From: M0108 sp044228695
Lineage (GTDB): Bacteria > Pseudomonadota > Gammaproteobacteria > Chromatiales > Chromatiaceae
Length of the DNA: 36,221 bases
Assembly: GCA_044228695.1 (NCBI GenBank)
Contig: JBGAUK010000028.1
Location: 1-36,221, forward strand
Direction of reading: 5' to 3'
The stretch's first letter is position 1. Every line of letters starts with the position of its first letter. A model generated the notes under the pieces. It worked only from the letters and a program-made list of their open reading frames with translations. It was not told the origin of the DNA and did not search any database. Shown here one piece after another: positions 10,301 through 17,231 of the stretch. Position numbers and translations under genes: made by a program.

Positions 10301-11168
10301 ATTGCGCCGGTCTATCCGGGNNNNNNNNNNCGTTTTCTACTTCCCCGGCTGCGGCTCCGAGCGCCTCTTCTCGGATATCGGCCTGGCGACCTTGGCGCTC
10401 CTCTACGAGCAGGGTGTGCAAACGGTGCTGCCCCCCGGTTACCTCTGCTGTGGCTACCCCCAGAGCGCCGGCGGCTACGAGCCCCAGGGGCGGCGCTTGA
10501 CCATGGAGAACCGCGTCCTCTTCCACCGCATCGCCAATACCCTTAATTATCTGGATATTCGTACCGTCATCGTCTCCTGCGGCACCTGTATGGACCAGTT
10601 GCTCCAGTATGAATTCGAGCGCATCTTTCCCGGCTGCCGCCTGTTGGACATCCATGAATATCTGATGGAAAGGGGCGTGACCCTTGCTGGCGGCGCCTTG
10701 CCCCAGATCGGGGGTGCAGAGGCCCCCGTGACCGCTGGGGGGGGTGGCTCGGGTATCCAGTACCTCTACCATGACCCTTGCCACAGTCCCATGAAGACGC
10801 ATGCCCCGCTCAAAGTCGCCGCCAGCCTCCTGGGCCAGCCCGTCACCCTCACCGACCGCTGCTGCGGCGAGGCCGGAACCCTGGGCAGCGCCCGCCCGGA
10901 TATCGCCAGCCAACTCCGGTATCGCAAGGCGGAGTCCCTGGTTCAGGGCATCCGTGCCCTCACCGGCCGCGACCACGCCCAGGGTGACGTCAGGTTGCTG
11001 ACCGCTTGTCCCGCCTGCCAACAGGGTCTGGCCAAGTATGCCGACGAGACTGGCTTGACCACGGAGTATATCGTCGTGGAACTCGCCCGTTATCGTCAGG
11101 GCCAAGGTTGGCGGGAGCGCTTTCTCGATCGAGTGCTCAGCGGTGGGATTGAGCGGGTTCTACTCTAG
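7356..11168 (+). CDS. Giant FAD/4Fe-4S oxidoreductase (DUF3683, GlcD-GlcF-like fusion)
   Basis: About 1270 residues from the ATG at 7356; the frame is open upstream but that stretch looks intergenic. An N-terminal DUF3683-like region (~1-140) precedes a PCMH-type FAD-binding domain (PRGGGTGYTGSAVPL near 195, GNISMNAGGKKAVLWG near 278). A FAD-oxidase C domain follows (HMHAGDGNVHTN near 694, SGEHGIGLTK near 738). Two CxxCxxCxxxC ferredoxin motifs sit at 816-826 and 878-888. The C-terminal part holds CCG/heterodisulfide-reductase-like cysteine motifs (FPGCGSERL, CCGYPQSAGG, SCGTCMDQL, DPCHSPMKTH, CCGEAG). The family oxidizes 2-hydroxyacids such as D-lactate, glycolate or D-2-hydroxyglutarate and passes electrons to the quinone pool; which one here is unknown. 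Ten Ns interrupt residues ~989-992 but the frame is kept. Confidence 0.9.
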   Translation: MSIPQHQRIREIPYNYTSFSDREIVIRFLGQEMWDLIEGLRGTRRTGRSARMLFEVLGDMWVVTRNPYLQDDLLEDDKRRELLISALRHRLDQFERRLNDNAQAARLLAAAREAVRAFGQWLMDLRSRRGDLRRALVGITRRDNLDFGGLARVAHATDATDWRVEMPFVVICPDTEAEVAPIVRACLDCGLSLIPRGGGTGYTGSAVPLDPWCAVINTEKLDAIAEVEHRSLPERAGECPTLWCGAGAVTRRVAEVAEGAGLIFAVDPTSQDASTIGGNISMNAGGKKAVLWGTTLDNLVSWRLVTPDADWLEVERLGHNLGKIHDQAEVRFRISRFGPDGQTPKGEPEFMNLPGQTFRKAGLGKDVTDKFLAGLPGVQKEGCDGLITSARFLLHRMPVHTRTLCLEFFGADLSLAVPAILEIKEYIDTLPEVQIAGLEHLDERYLRALDYSTKAARAELPKMVLLADLVGDDEGLVAAAAERVVALTQARQGEGFIAVSPEARRRFWLDRARTAAISRHTNAFKINEDVVIPLERLADYSRAIERINIEQSITNKQRILEALQDYVETEMPEARDWPGFEDSAESQAILEAKRGAARQVLEGAHRRWGQILALLDAPASDQAHLLGEPEQALVKAGDSLLDLLLRRDLRQSLRQEVRQRLDEIFSGQDMAAVRERLAAIHAQVREARLFVALHMHAGDGNVHTNIPVHSSDYAMLHEADRMVARIMALATGLGGVISGEHGIGLTKIQFLEPDKLAAFVRYKQLVDPAGRFNPGKLMPGSGLESAYTPSLRLVSQEAIILEETELGALNEDIKHCLRCGKCKPVCMTHVPRANLNYSPRNKILGTGLIIEAFLYEEQTRRGLSRRHFAEMNDLADHCTVCHKCQPPCPVKIDFGEVTTRLRRILVDRRQKLFSPGAWAAMRFLDAKDPRVIRLLRIGLARWGFRGLNLASALTRRLGLYRRQEPPAATTGQPQAVTLAKELLRRSIRXXXXVFYFPGCGSERLFSDIGLATLALLYEQGVQTVLPPGYLCCGYPQSAGGYEPQGRRLTMENRVLFHRIANTLNYLDIRTVIVSCGTCMDQLLQYEFERIFPGCRLLDIHEYLMERGVTLAGGALPQIGGAEAPVTAGGGGSGIQYLYHDPCHSPMKTHAPLKVAASLLGQPVTLTDRCCGEAGTLGSARPDIASQLRYRKAESLVQGIRALTGRDHAQGDVRLLTACPACQQGLAKYADETGLTTEYIVVELARYRQGQGWRERFLDRVLSGGIERVLL
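10321..10330. other. Assembly gap (ten Ns) inside a coding sequence
   Basis: Ten unknown bases inside the oxidoreductase gene, between the second ferredoxin motif and the first CCG domain. The frame is open and family-like on both sides with a gap of exactly ten, but the true number of missing bases is unknown. Confidence 0.99.
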
Positions 11169-11221
11169 CCGGTCGGGTGGGATTGATGGCCTTGCCGCGT
11201 ATCTGGGCCTCTGGCCCTGGT

Positions 11222-12736
11222 TCAATCAGGCCTTAGCTGGTCAAGGGGCAAAGTCAGGGGGAAGGGGTTTGCGGTCGGACAGGGGGATGAAAAGACGTCG
11301 GGACCGCCCGCTAAGATCTCGTCGGCTCTGTTTGCGGAAATTATCACGGTATTTGCGGAAAATGTGATTTCCTGGGGGTGGCCTCTTTCACGAAAATGGT
11401 GAGAGAGGTTGTAGCTTTTAAACAGGAAGGGCCCTTCGCTCGTCATGCTGGGCAGGTTGGTAACATGAATACAGGGGGGTGAAATGTCCACCGAGGATAG
11501 CATGAAATCAACTGTGTTTTTTGCGAAATGAGTCGCGAAGCGCCAAGAATTGATTTGGCTGAGGGTGCTTGAGTAGGCAAGGGTAAGAATTCCCAGCAAG
11601 AGTGTCGTTACAGCGATTTTGGCTTGGCTCGGACCAAGCCAGCACCGGGCAAGATCGGCATGGCTCCAGAGGATGGAGCCACCCACGCCGATTAGAAAAC
11701 TCCAGAGGATGCCAGGGGCATAGAGGATGCGCCCGCCCGAGGTCGTTTGAGGATTGATGGTCATCCAGGCGACCGGTGTCATGGCGATGCAAAAGAGTAA
11801 CAGCGCCGCGATCAGTATCCTTGGTTTGGTGATAATCGCGCCAATACAAACCAAGACTCCTCCCGTGTAGAAGAAGGCGAAGTGATGTAGCGATGGATAT
11901 ATTCTTGTATCAAGAAACAGAAAGGCTTTTATAAATATCGCAATCGATGAAAGGATGTTGGCATTGCGATAAACTGAAAACAGGTCGCCATAGGCGCCTC
12001 CCAGATTGGGTAGGTAATGGGATCTGACAATTAAATAACTTACGGAAATGATTCCGAATGGTGCCAGCAATAGTGCGAACTGTCGCCAAGATAATCGATT
12101 CTGAAACCCTAATATAAAAAATATAATAGCAGGCAGGATGATTGCGTTTTCCTTGAAGGTCAGGGCCAGGGTGAAGGTGCCACAGGCAGCCAGCAAGAAG
12201 AGGGGTTTGTTGGATTTAACCTGATGGCTTAACAAAAGAAGGGTAAGTAGCCCGAAAAATACGGAAAAAATATCGAATTGAGCGCTAAACCAGAGCGTCG
12301 CCTCGGTTGCCCATGGCGAAGCTAGAAATAGAAGCGCCGACATCGTCGCTGCGATAGGGTCGAAATCGAGCTCCAGCAGTAGATGATAAAATATTGTGGC
12401 CGAGAGGCCGTGAGTCAGGATCGAGACCAAGGAAAAACCAAAGGCATTATCCCATCCAAATAAATGATATTGAATTTTTGCTAGGAAAATGCCGCCGGGA
12501 CGGTAAAACCCGATGACGGGCCTCGAAAAAATATCCGTCACGGTCAGGTTTTTCGCCCAGGTAACGATGGAGGTGTCGTCGAAAATTAAAAAATAGCTAC
12601 TGGAATGAATTATCGCGACGCCGACTGTGAAACTGAAGGCGCCCGCCCATAACGCCCAGCTTAAATATTTATGCATGAATTGGTCGTTATCCTTGAATTG
12701 GCTATAGCGGAATTTCAGGGAAATTATGATATTCAC
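11222..12736 (-). CDS. Polytopic membrane protein, GT-C glycosyltransferase-like
   Basis: 504 residues from a GTG at 12736; an ATG at 12676 (MHKYLSWALWAG) is an alternative giving 484. About ten or more hydrophobic helices fill the protein. The first non-cytoplasmic loop carries FLIFDDTSIVTWAKNL, an Asp-Asp pair where GT-C enzymes place catalytic acids, and a later TEATLWFSAQFDIFSVFF resembles the matching segment of TMTC/PMT-like proteins. It may transfer a sugar from a lipid-phosphate donor on the periplasmic side, but no TPR repeats are present and no substrate can be named. The gene is clearly richer in A and T than its neighbours, a sign of transfer. It lies 58 bases downstream of rsmE and converges with the oxidoreductase gene. 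Confidence 0.75.
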   Translation of the reverse strand: MNIIISLKFRYSQFKDNDQFMHKYLSWALWAGAFSFTVGVAIIHSSSYFLIFDDTSIVTWAKNLTVTDIFSRPVIGFYRPGGIFLAKIQYHLFGWDNAFGFSLVSILTHGLSATIFYHLLLELDFDPIAATMSALLFLASPWATEATLWFSAQFDIFSVFFGLLTLLLLSHQVKSNKPLFLLAACGTFTLALTFKENAIILPAIIFFILGFQNRLSWRQFALLLAPFGIISVSYLIVRSHYLPNLGGAYGDLFSVYRNANILSSIAIFIKAFLFLDTRIYPSLHHFAFFYTGGVLVCIGAIITKPRILIAALLLFCIAMTPVAWMTINPQTTSGGRILYAPGILWSFLIGVGGSILWSHADLARCWLGPSQAKIAVTTLLLGILTLAYSSTLSQINSWRFATHFAKNTVDFMLSSVDISPPCIHVTNLPSMTSEGPFLFKSYNLSHHFRERGHPQEITFSANTVIISANRADEILAGGPDVFSSPCPTANPFPLTLPLDQLRPD

Positions 12737-12794
12737 CTTGCCTGGCGATGGTGGGACAACTTCTTGCTCTATCCCAATTCAGGCATGGATCAAA

Positions 12795-13526
12795 TTAATC
12801 GCCAAGATCGCCCCATAGGGCCTGGGCGATGGCCAGTGCCGCCAGCGGGGCCGTTTCGGTGCGCAGGATGCGCGGACCGAGGCGCACCCCGATGAAGCCG
12901 CTTTGGTAGGCGCGCTCGCGTTCAGTGGGGGCTAGGCCACCTTCGGGTCCAATCAGCAGGGTCAGGGCTGGCCCTGGCGGGGCGAGGGTGGGCAGTGAGC
13001 GGCTGGCGCGGTGATCCAACAGCAGGGGGCAGGGATGTCCCTGGGCGACCCAGGTATCCAGATCCTGGACAGGGTTCAGCTGGGGTAGGCGCCGACGTCC
13101 GCTTTGTTCACAAGCGGCAATGAGGATGCCCCTCCAATGTTCCTGGCGCTTGGCCAGGCGGTCGCCGGTCAGCCGTACCATGCCACGCCCGGCGAACAGG
13201 GGGCTGACCTCGGCGACGCCCAGTTCAACCGCCTTTTGGATCGAGAAGTCCATGCGCTCGCCCTTGGAGATGCCGATCCCCAGGTGAACGCCAAGGGGCA
13301 AGGGGGGTTCGGGCTCCCCGGGCTCGCCAATCCGGATCAGGACCCCCTGCCGGTGGGCGGTGAGTATCGCGGCGGGATAATCACGGCCTTTACCATTAAA
13401 AACGATGAAGTCGTCGCCGGGCCGCAAGCGCAATACCTGAACCAGGTGCTGGGCCGCCGGGGCGGGCAGGGACAGGTCCTGACCGGCCACCAACGGCAGA
13501 TCCACATAAACCCGGGTCTGGCGCAT
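12795..13526 (-). CDS. rsmE: 16S rRNA m3U1498 methyltransferase RsmE
   Basis: 243 residues, the normal length. The N-terminal PUA-like part has HLVQVLRLRPGDDFIVFNGKG; the C-terminal SPOUT (trefoil knot) domain carries LLIGPEGGLAPTERE and LGPRILRTETAPLAAL, the AdoMet-binding knot signature of RsmE. It methylates N3 of U1498 in the 30S subunit. The ATG at 13526 follows the DUF423 gene stop by six bases, so the two are probably one leftward operon. Nothing odd was seen in the motifs. Confidence 0.96.
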   Translation of the reverse strand: MRQTRVYVDLPLVAGQDLSLPAPAAQHLVQVLRLRPGDDFIVFNGKGRDYPAAILTAHRQGVLIRIGEPGEPEPPLPLGVHLGIGISKGERMDFSIQKAVELGVAEVSPLFAGRGMVRLTGDRLAKRQEHWRGILIAACEQSGRRRLPQLNPVQDLDTWVAQGHPCPLLLDHRASRSLPTLAPPGPALTLLIGPEGGLAPTERERAYQSGFIGVRLGPRILRTETAPLAALAIAQALWGDLGD

Positions 13527-13532
13527 GGCCCC

Positions 13533-13910
13533 CTAACCTTGCCGCCAGAGGCCGAAGGTCAACAGCAGCCAGCCAAGGATGAGCAGGGCGCCGCCCAGGG
13601 GTGTGACCATGCCCCAGGAGGGCATGTCCAACAGGACCCGCAGAAAGAGGCTGCCGCTGAAAATGGTCGTGCCCAGGAGGAAGGCCTGGCCCGCCAGTGT
13701 TAGCGAACGACCGGGGGAAGGCTGGCGCTCGATGAGCATGCCGGTGGCCAGCAGGGCCAGGGCGTGCAGGGCGAGATACTGGGTGGCCGTGCCCCAATGG
13801 GCCAGGAGTTCAGGGGCCAGCCGGGCCTTGAGGGCATGGGCGCCAAAGGCACCCAAGGCCACCGCCAGGGCGCCATAGAGGGCACCGCAGGTCAAAAGAA
13901 TGCGCTTCAT
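13533..13910 (-). CDS. DUF423 small membrane protein (YgdD-like)
   Basis: 125 residues from the ATG at 13910, preceded on its strand by GGAAGGGG about nine bases away. Four hydrophobic helices are visible, starting with CGALYGALAVALGAFGAHAL, whose GAFGAHAL motif is the hallmark of DUF423, followed by HWGTATQYLALHALALL and FLLGTTIFSGSLFLRVLL. The family is a conserved four-helix inner-membrane protein of unknown function. It is the first gene of a pair with rsmE; the upstream 576 bases to aprB contain no gene. Confidence 0.92.
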   Translation of the reverse strand: MKRILLTCGALYGALAVALGAFGAHALKARLAPELLAHWGTATQYLALHALALLATGMLIERQPSPGRSLTLAGQAFLLGTTIFSGSLFLRVLLDMPSWGMVTPLGGALLILGWLLLTFGLWRQG

Positions 13911-14143
13911 GAGGTTGCGCCCCCTTCCTGGTCGCGGGAGCCCATACCTGACCAGCCCAGCCAGAGGGCAGGCGTGGTAGTGACTGGCTGGCCAGGGCCC
14001 CGGATGATGTCGGCCAGGCGCCTCGGGTAGTGGGCATTCAGGGGGCAAAGGTGTGGGAGTGGGGTAAATGTCATGATCCGGTCGCTATCTCAGAGTGGGT
14101 AGAGTCCTCACCGCCATGCCTGGAAAGGTTAAACCCAAAAATC

Positions 14144-14209
14144 GCTTCTGGCCAGGGCCTTGAATCCGATGGGCTCTGGCCATAACGCCCGCGGGGGTCC
14201 TTCAGAAGC
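14144..14209 (+). repeat. Nested inverted repeats upstream of the aprB promoter
   Basis: Outer arms GCTTCTG (14144-14150) and CAGAAGC (14203-14209) are perfect complements. Inside, TGGCCAGGGCC (14149-14159) pairs with GGCTCTGGCCA (14172-14182) over 11 pairs with one G-T. No T-run follows, so it is not a standard terminator. It ends 42 bases before a TTGACA box and could be a regulator-binding dyad; function not shown. Confidence 0.4.
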
Positions 14210-14250
14210 CTCTAATAAGCTGATTTTATGATTCAGGGCAAAAAACTGTT

Positions 14251-14280
14251 TTGACACCTGCCCTTGCCTCTCTCTAATCT
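14251..14280 (+). promoter_or_regulatory. Candidate sigma70-like promoter for aprBA
   Basis: A perfect TTGACA (14251-14256) is followed after 18 bases by TAATCT (14275-14280), which keeps the important first, second and last positions of the -10 box. It would leave a leader of about 200 bases before aprB. The -10 is weak, so this is a candidate only. Confidence 0.4.
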
Positions 14281-14486
14281 ATCCGTATCAGCGTCATCGG
14301 GTTGGCGGCCAGACGGGCTAAAGCTCATCTCCTCGCCAGGATAGGACCGCCGGTTGGACGCCGAGTCAGGGATGATTCGATTGGTACGTGTCGACGTCGC
14401 CTGACCGCTGGGGGCCGGGTGGCGCCATACGTCTTCGCCAGCATCGGCGACATTCGCTGCGGTACAACGTTAGGAGAAAGAACACC

Positions 14487-14972
14487 ATGCCAACTTTTGT
14501 GCGTACTGACAAGTGCGATGGCTGCAAGGGCCAGGACAAGACCGCTTGCATGTACATTTGCCCCCATGATCTGATGAAGCTGGACCAGGACGGCAAAGAT
14601 ACCGGTCACGCCATGAAGGCGTTCAACCAGGAGCCAGAGCAGTGCTGGGAGTGCTACTCCTGCGTCAAGATCTGCCCGCAGCAGGCCATCGAGTGCCGGC
14701 ACTACGCGGACATCGTGCCCCTGGGTGGCTCCGTCCAGCCCCTGCGTGGTTCCGATTCCATCATGTGGACCATCAAGTTCCGCAACGGCACCCTCAAGCG
14801 CTTCAAGTTCCCCATCCGCACGACCCCGGAAGGCTCCATCGATCCTTACGGCGGCAAGCCTACTGCCTCCCTGGCCAACATCGCGGCAACCGGTTTCTTC
14901 ACCGGCAGTGCCGATGGCGGCGTGACCAAAGGTTATCGTCCTGGTAATCCCGCCGAACTGATCCGCAAGTAA
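14487..14972 (+). CDS. aprB: Adenylylsulfate (APS) reductase beta subunit AprB
   Basis: 161 residues, normal for AprB. Eight cysteines at positions 10, 13, 21, 25, 53, 56, 59 and 63 (CDGCKGQDKTACMYICP and CWECYSCVKICP) bind two 4Fe-4S clusters that carry electrons to or from the FAD of AprA. The C-terminal tail after residue ~75 (SIMWTIKFRNGTLKRFKFPI) is the family extension that wraps AprA. The ATG at 14487 is placed by TAGGAGA about ten bases upstream; an in-frame ATG further upstream is not supported. aprA follows after 22 bases. In sulfur oxidizers the complex runs in reverse, turning sulfite plus AMP into APS in the cytoplasm. Confidence 0.98.
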   Translation: MPTFVRTDKCDGCKGQDKTACMYICPHDLMKLDQDGKDTGHAMKAFNQEPEQCWECYSCVKICPQQAIECRHYADIVPLGGSVQPLRGSDSIMWTIKFRNGTLKRFKFPIRTTPEGSIDPYGGKPTASLANIAATGFFTGSADGGVTKGYRPGNPAELIRK

Positions 14973-14994
14973 AAAATTAGAGAGAGGTAGAGAA

Positions 14995-17016
14995 ATGGCT
15001 GGTGAATTTGGAAATCCGGAGATCGTCCAGGAAGAGGTCGACATCCTCTTGATCGGCGGTGGCATGGCCTGCTGCGGAGCTGGCTACGAAATCATGCAAT
15101 GGGCGGATGCCGCCAAGAAGGAAACGGGCATCGATCTGAAAATCAAACTGGTTGACAAGGCCGCCATGGACCGCTCCGGCGCCGTGGCCCAGGGTCTGTC
15201 CGCCATCAACACCTATATCGGTTCCGAGCAGGACCCGGCGGACTATGCCCGCATGGTCTCCAATGACCTGATGGGCATCACCCGTGACGACCTGGCCTAC
15301 GACCTGGGCCGTCATGTCGATGACTCCGTGCATCTCTTCGAGGAGTGGGGTCTGCCCATCTGGAAGCTGGACGAGAACGGCGAGCGTCACGATGGCTCCA
15401 AGGGCCTGACCCCGCTGAAGGATGGCGGCAAGCCCGTCCGTTCCGGCAAGTGGCAGATCATGATCAATGGCGAGTCCTATAAGTGGATCGTCGCCGAGGC
15501 GGCCAAGAAGGTTCTGGGCGCCGATCGTGTTCAGGAGCGCATCTTTATCGTCAAGCTGGTCAACGATAAGAACGATAAGAACCGCATCGCCGGTGCCGTC
15601 GGGTTCTCCGTTCGCGACCACAAGGTCGTGGTTTACAAGGCCAAGGCCATCCTCCTGGCCGCCGGTGGCTGCGTCAACATCTTCCGTCCCCGCTCCGTTG
15701 GCGAGGGCACGGGCCGTGCCTGGTACCCGGTGTGGAACGCGGGCTCGACCTATGCCATGGCCGCCGAGGCCGGCGCCGAGCTGACCATGATGGAAAACCG
15801 TTTCGTGCCCGCCCGCTTCAAGGACGGTTACGGCCCGGTTGGCGCCTGGTTCCTGCTCTTCAAGGCCCAGGCCACCAACGCCTACGGCGAAGTTTACATG
15901 GTCAAGAACAAGGAGATGTTGAACGACTATCCTCCCTATGGCCAGGCCGCCGTGCCGGCCTCTTGCCTGCGTAACCATCTCATGCTCAAGGAGATGAAGG
16001 AAGGCCGCGGTCCTATCTACATGGATACCGTGACCGCCCTGGCCAAGCTGCGCGAGACCCTGTCGCCCCGCGAGGTCAAGCACCTGGAGGCCGAGGCTTG
16101 GGAAGACTTCCTGGACATGTGCGTTGGCCAGTGCGGTATCTGGGTTGGCGAGAACGTCGAACCGGAGAAGAAGAACTCCGAACTGATGCCGACCGAGCCC
16201 TACCTGCTGGGTTCTCACTCCGGCTGCTGCGGCATCTGGGCCTCCGGTCCCGTCGATGTCGGCGCCCCCACCGAGGAACTGCATGCCGAGAAGGACAAGG
16301 TCCCCGCTCACCTGCCGCAGGGCTGGAACTGGGGTTACCGTGGCATGACCACCATCAAGGGTCTCTTCACGGCCGGTGACGGCGTGGGTGCCTCGGGCCA
16401 CAAGTTCTCCTCCGGCTCCCATGCCGAGGGCCGCATGGCCGCCAAGTCCATGGTCCAGTATTGCATCGACAATAAGGACATGAAGCCCGAGCTGGACACG
16501 GACCCCGCGGTCCTGGTCGAGGAGATCTACAAGCCGGTGCGTACCTACATGGAGTTCAAGGACTACAGCACCGCCATTGATGTGAACCCTAACTACATCA
16601 CCCCCAAGATGCTGCAGTTCCGTCTGCAGAAGATCATGGACGAGTATGTAGCCGGCGTCGCCACCTACTACACCACCAACGCCAACATGTTGACGGTGGC
16701 GGAAGAGAAGCTGGAGATGCTGAAGGAAGACGCGGCCAAGATGCGTGCCAAGGACCTGCACGAGTTGCTCCGCGCCTGGGAGAACTACCATCGCATCCTG
16801 ACCGCCGAGGCCCACATGAAGCACATCCAGTTCCGCGAGGAGAGCCGTTACCCCGGCTTCTACTATCGGATGGACAAGAACTTCGTGGACGAGGAGAACT
16901 GGCACTGCTTCGTCAACTCCATCTACGACAAGGAGACCAAGGCCTGGACCTGCTTCAAGCGCGCCCATGTCGATCTGGTCGACAAGTCCAAGCTGTTCAA
17001 GGCCGCCGCGCACTAG
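14995..17016 (+). CDS. aprA: Adenylylsulfate (APS) reductase alpha subunit AprA
   Basis: 673 residues, within the family's usual range or slightly longer. The FAD-binding start is VDILLIGGGMACCGAGYEI, with DKAAMDRSGAVAQGLSAIN (substrate and FAD contacts), GAVGFSVRDHKVVVYKAKAI, LLAAGGCVNIFRPRSVGEG and FTAGDGVGASGHKFSSGSHA as further fumarate-reductase-superfamily signatures. AprA holds the FAD where sulfite and AMP are joined or APS is split. The ATG is preceded by AGAGAGGTAGAG. Codon use is strongly biased to C/G-ending favoured codons, fitting a highly expressed energy enzyme. A strong terminator follows. No sat, aprM or qmo gene is adjacent, unlike many sulfur oxidizers. Confidence 0.99.
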   Translation: MAGEFGNPEIVQEEVDILLIGGGMACCGAGYEIMQWADAAKKETGIDLKIKLVDKAAMDRSGAVAQGLSAINTYIGSEQDPADYARMVSNDLMGITRDDLAYDLGRHVDDSVHLFEEWGLPIWKLDENGERHDGSKGLTPLKDGGKPVRSGKWQIMINGESYKWIVAEAAKKVLGADRVQERIFIVKLVNDKNDKNRIAGAVGFSVRDHKVVVYKAKAILLAAGGCVNIFRPRSVGEGTGRAWYPVWNAGSTYAMAAEAGAELTMMENRFVPARFKDGYGPVGAWFLLFKAQATNAYGEVYMVKNKEMLNDYPPYGQAAVPASCLRNHLMLKEMKEGRGPIYMDTVTALAKLRETLSPREVKHLEAEAWEDFLDMCVGQCGIWVGENVEPEKKNSELMPTEPYLLGSHSGCCGIWASGPVDVGAPTEELHAEKDKVPAHLPQGWNWGYRGMTTIKGLFTAGDGVGASGHKFSSGSHAEGRMAAKSMVQYCIDNKDMKPELDTDPAVLVEEIYKPVRTYMEFKDYSTAIDVNPNYITPKMLQFRLQKIMDEYVAGVATYYTTNANMLTVAEEKLEMLKEDAAKMRAKDLHELLRAWENYHRILTAEAHMKHIQFREESRYPGFYYRMDKNFVDEENWHCFVNSIYDKETKAWTCFKRAHVDLVDKSKLFKAAAH

Positions 17017-17038
17017 TGGCTAGCCGCTAGTCGAGGAA

Positions 17039-17068
17039 CCGGGCGCCCACGAGGCGCCCGGTTTTTTT
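17039..17068 (+). terminator. Rho-independent terminator of aprBA
   Basis: A perfect nine-pair stem, CCGGGCGCC (17039-17047) and GGCGCCCGG (17053-17061), with the five-base loop CACGA, is followed directly by seven Ts (17062-17068). It lies 22 bases after the aprA stop. Confidence 0.95.
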
Positions 17069-17231
17069 GTGTGCCGCCCATTGGCTTGTGCCGGGTATCA
17101 TCTCGCAGCGATCTGGCGGACGGCGGAGCCACCAAGTCACCCCGCCGAGCCCCCAGGGCCCGATCCGACACAAGCCCATTGGCGTCATTAGCCTTTACCG
17201 GGGAGTTCAAACTCCCCAGGGGATCCCGAGG

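Larger units (their letters stand above)
13911..14486. other. 576-base gene-free region between DUF423 and aprB
   Basis: No convincing coding sequence. It should hold the divergent promoters of the rsmE operon and of aprBA. I see nested inverted repeats at 14144-14209, a candidate promoter at 14251-14280, and the aprB ribosome binding site (TAGGAGA at 14471-14477). The rest is unremarkable. Confidence 0.8.

Noticed and set aside
11181..11227. GATTGA...TCAATC dyad with an inner GGGCC-GGCCC hairpin as a bidirectional terminator
   Set aside because: No T-run on either side and the arms are short; could be chance in GC-rich DNA.
14977..17013. A 678-codon open frame on the minus strand opposite aprA
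   Set aside because: It is the mirror of aprA's biased codon use; the product is low-complexity, rich in Gly, Val, Leu and His, and matches no family.
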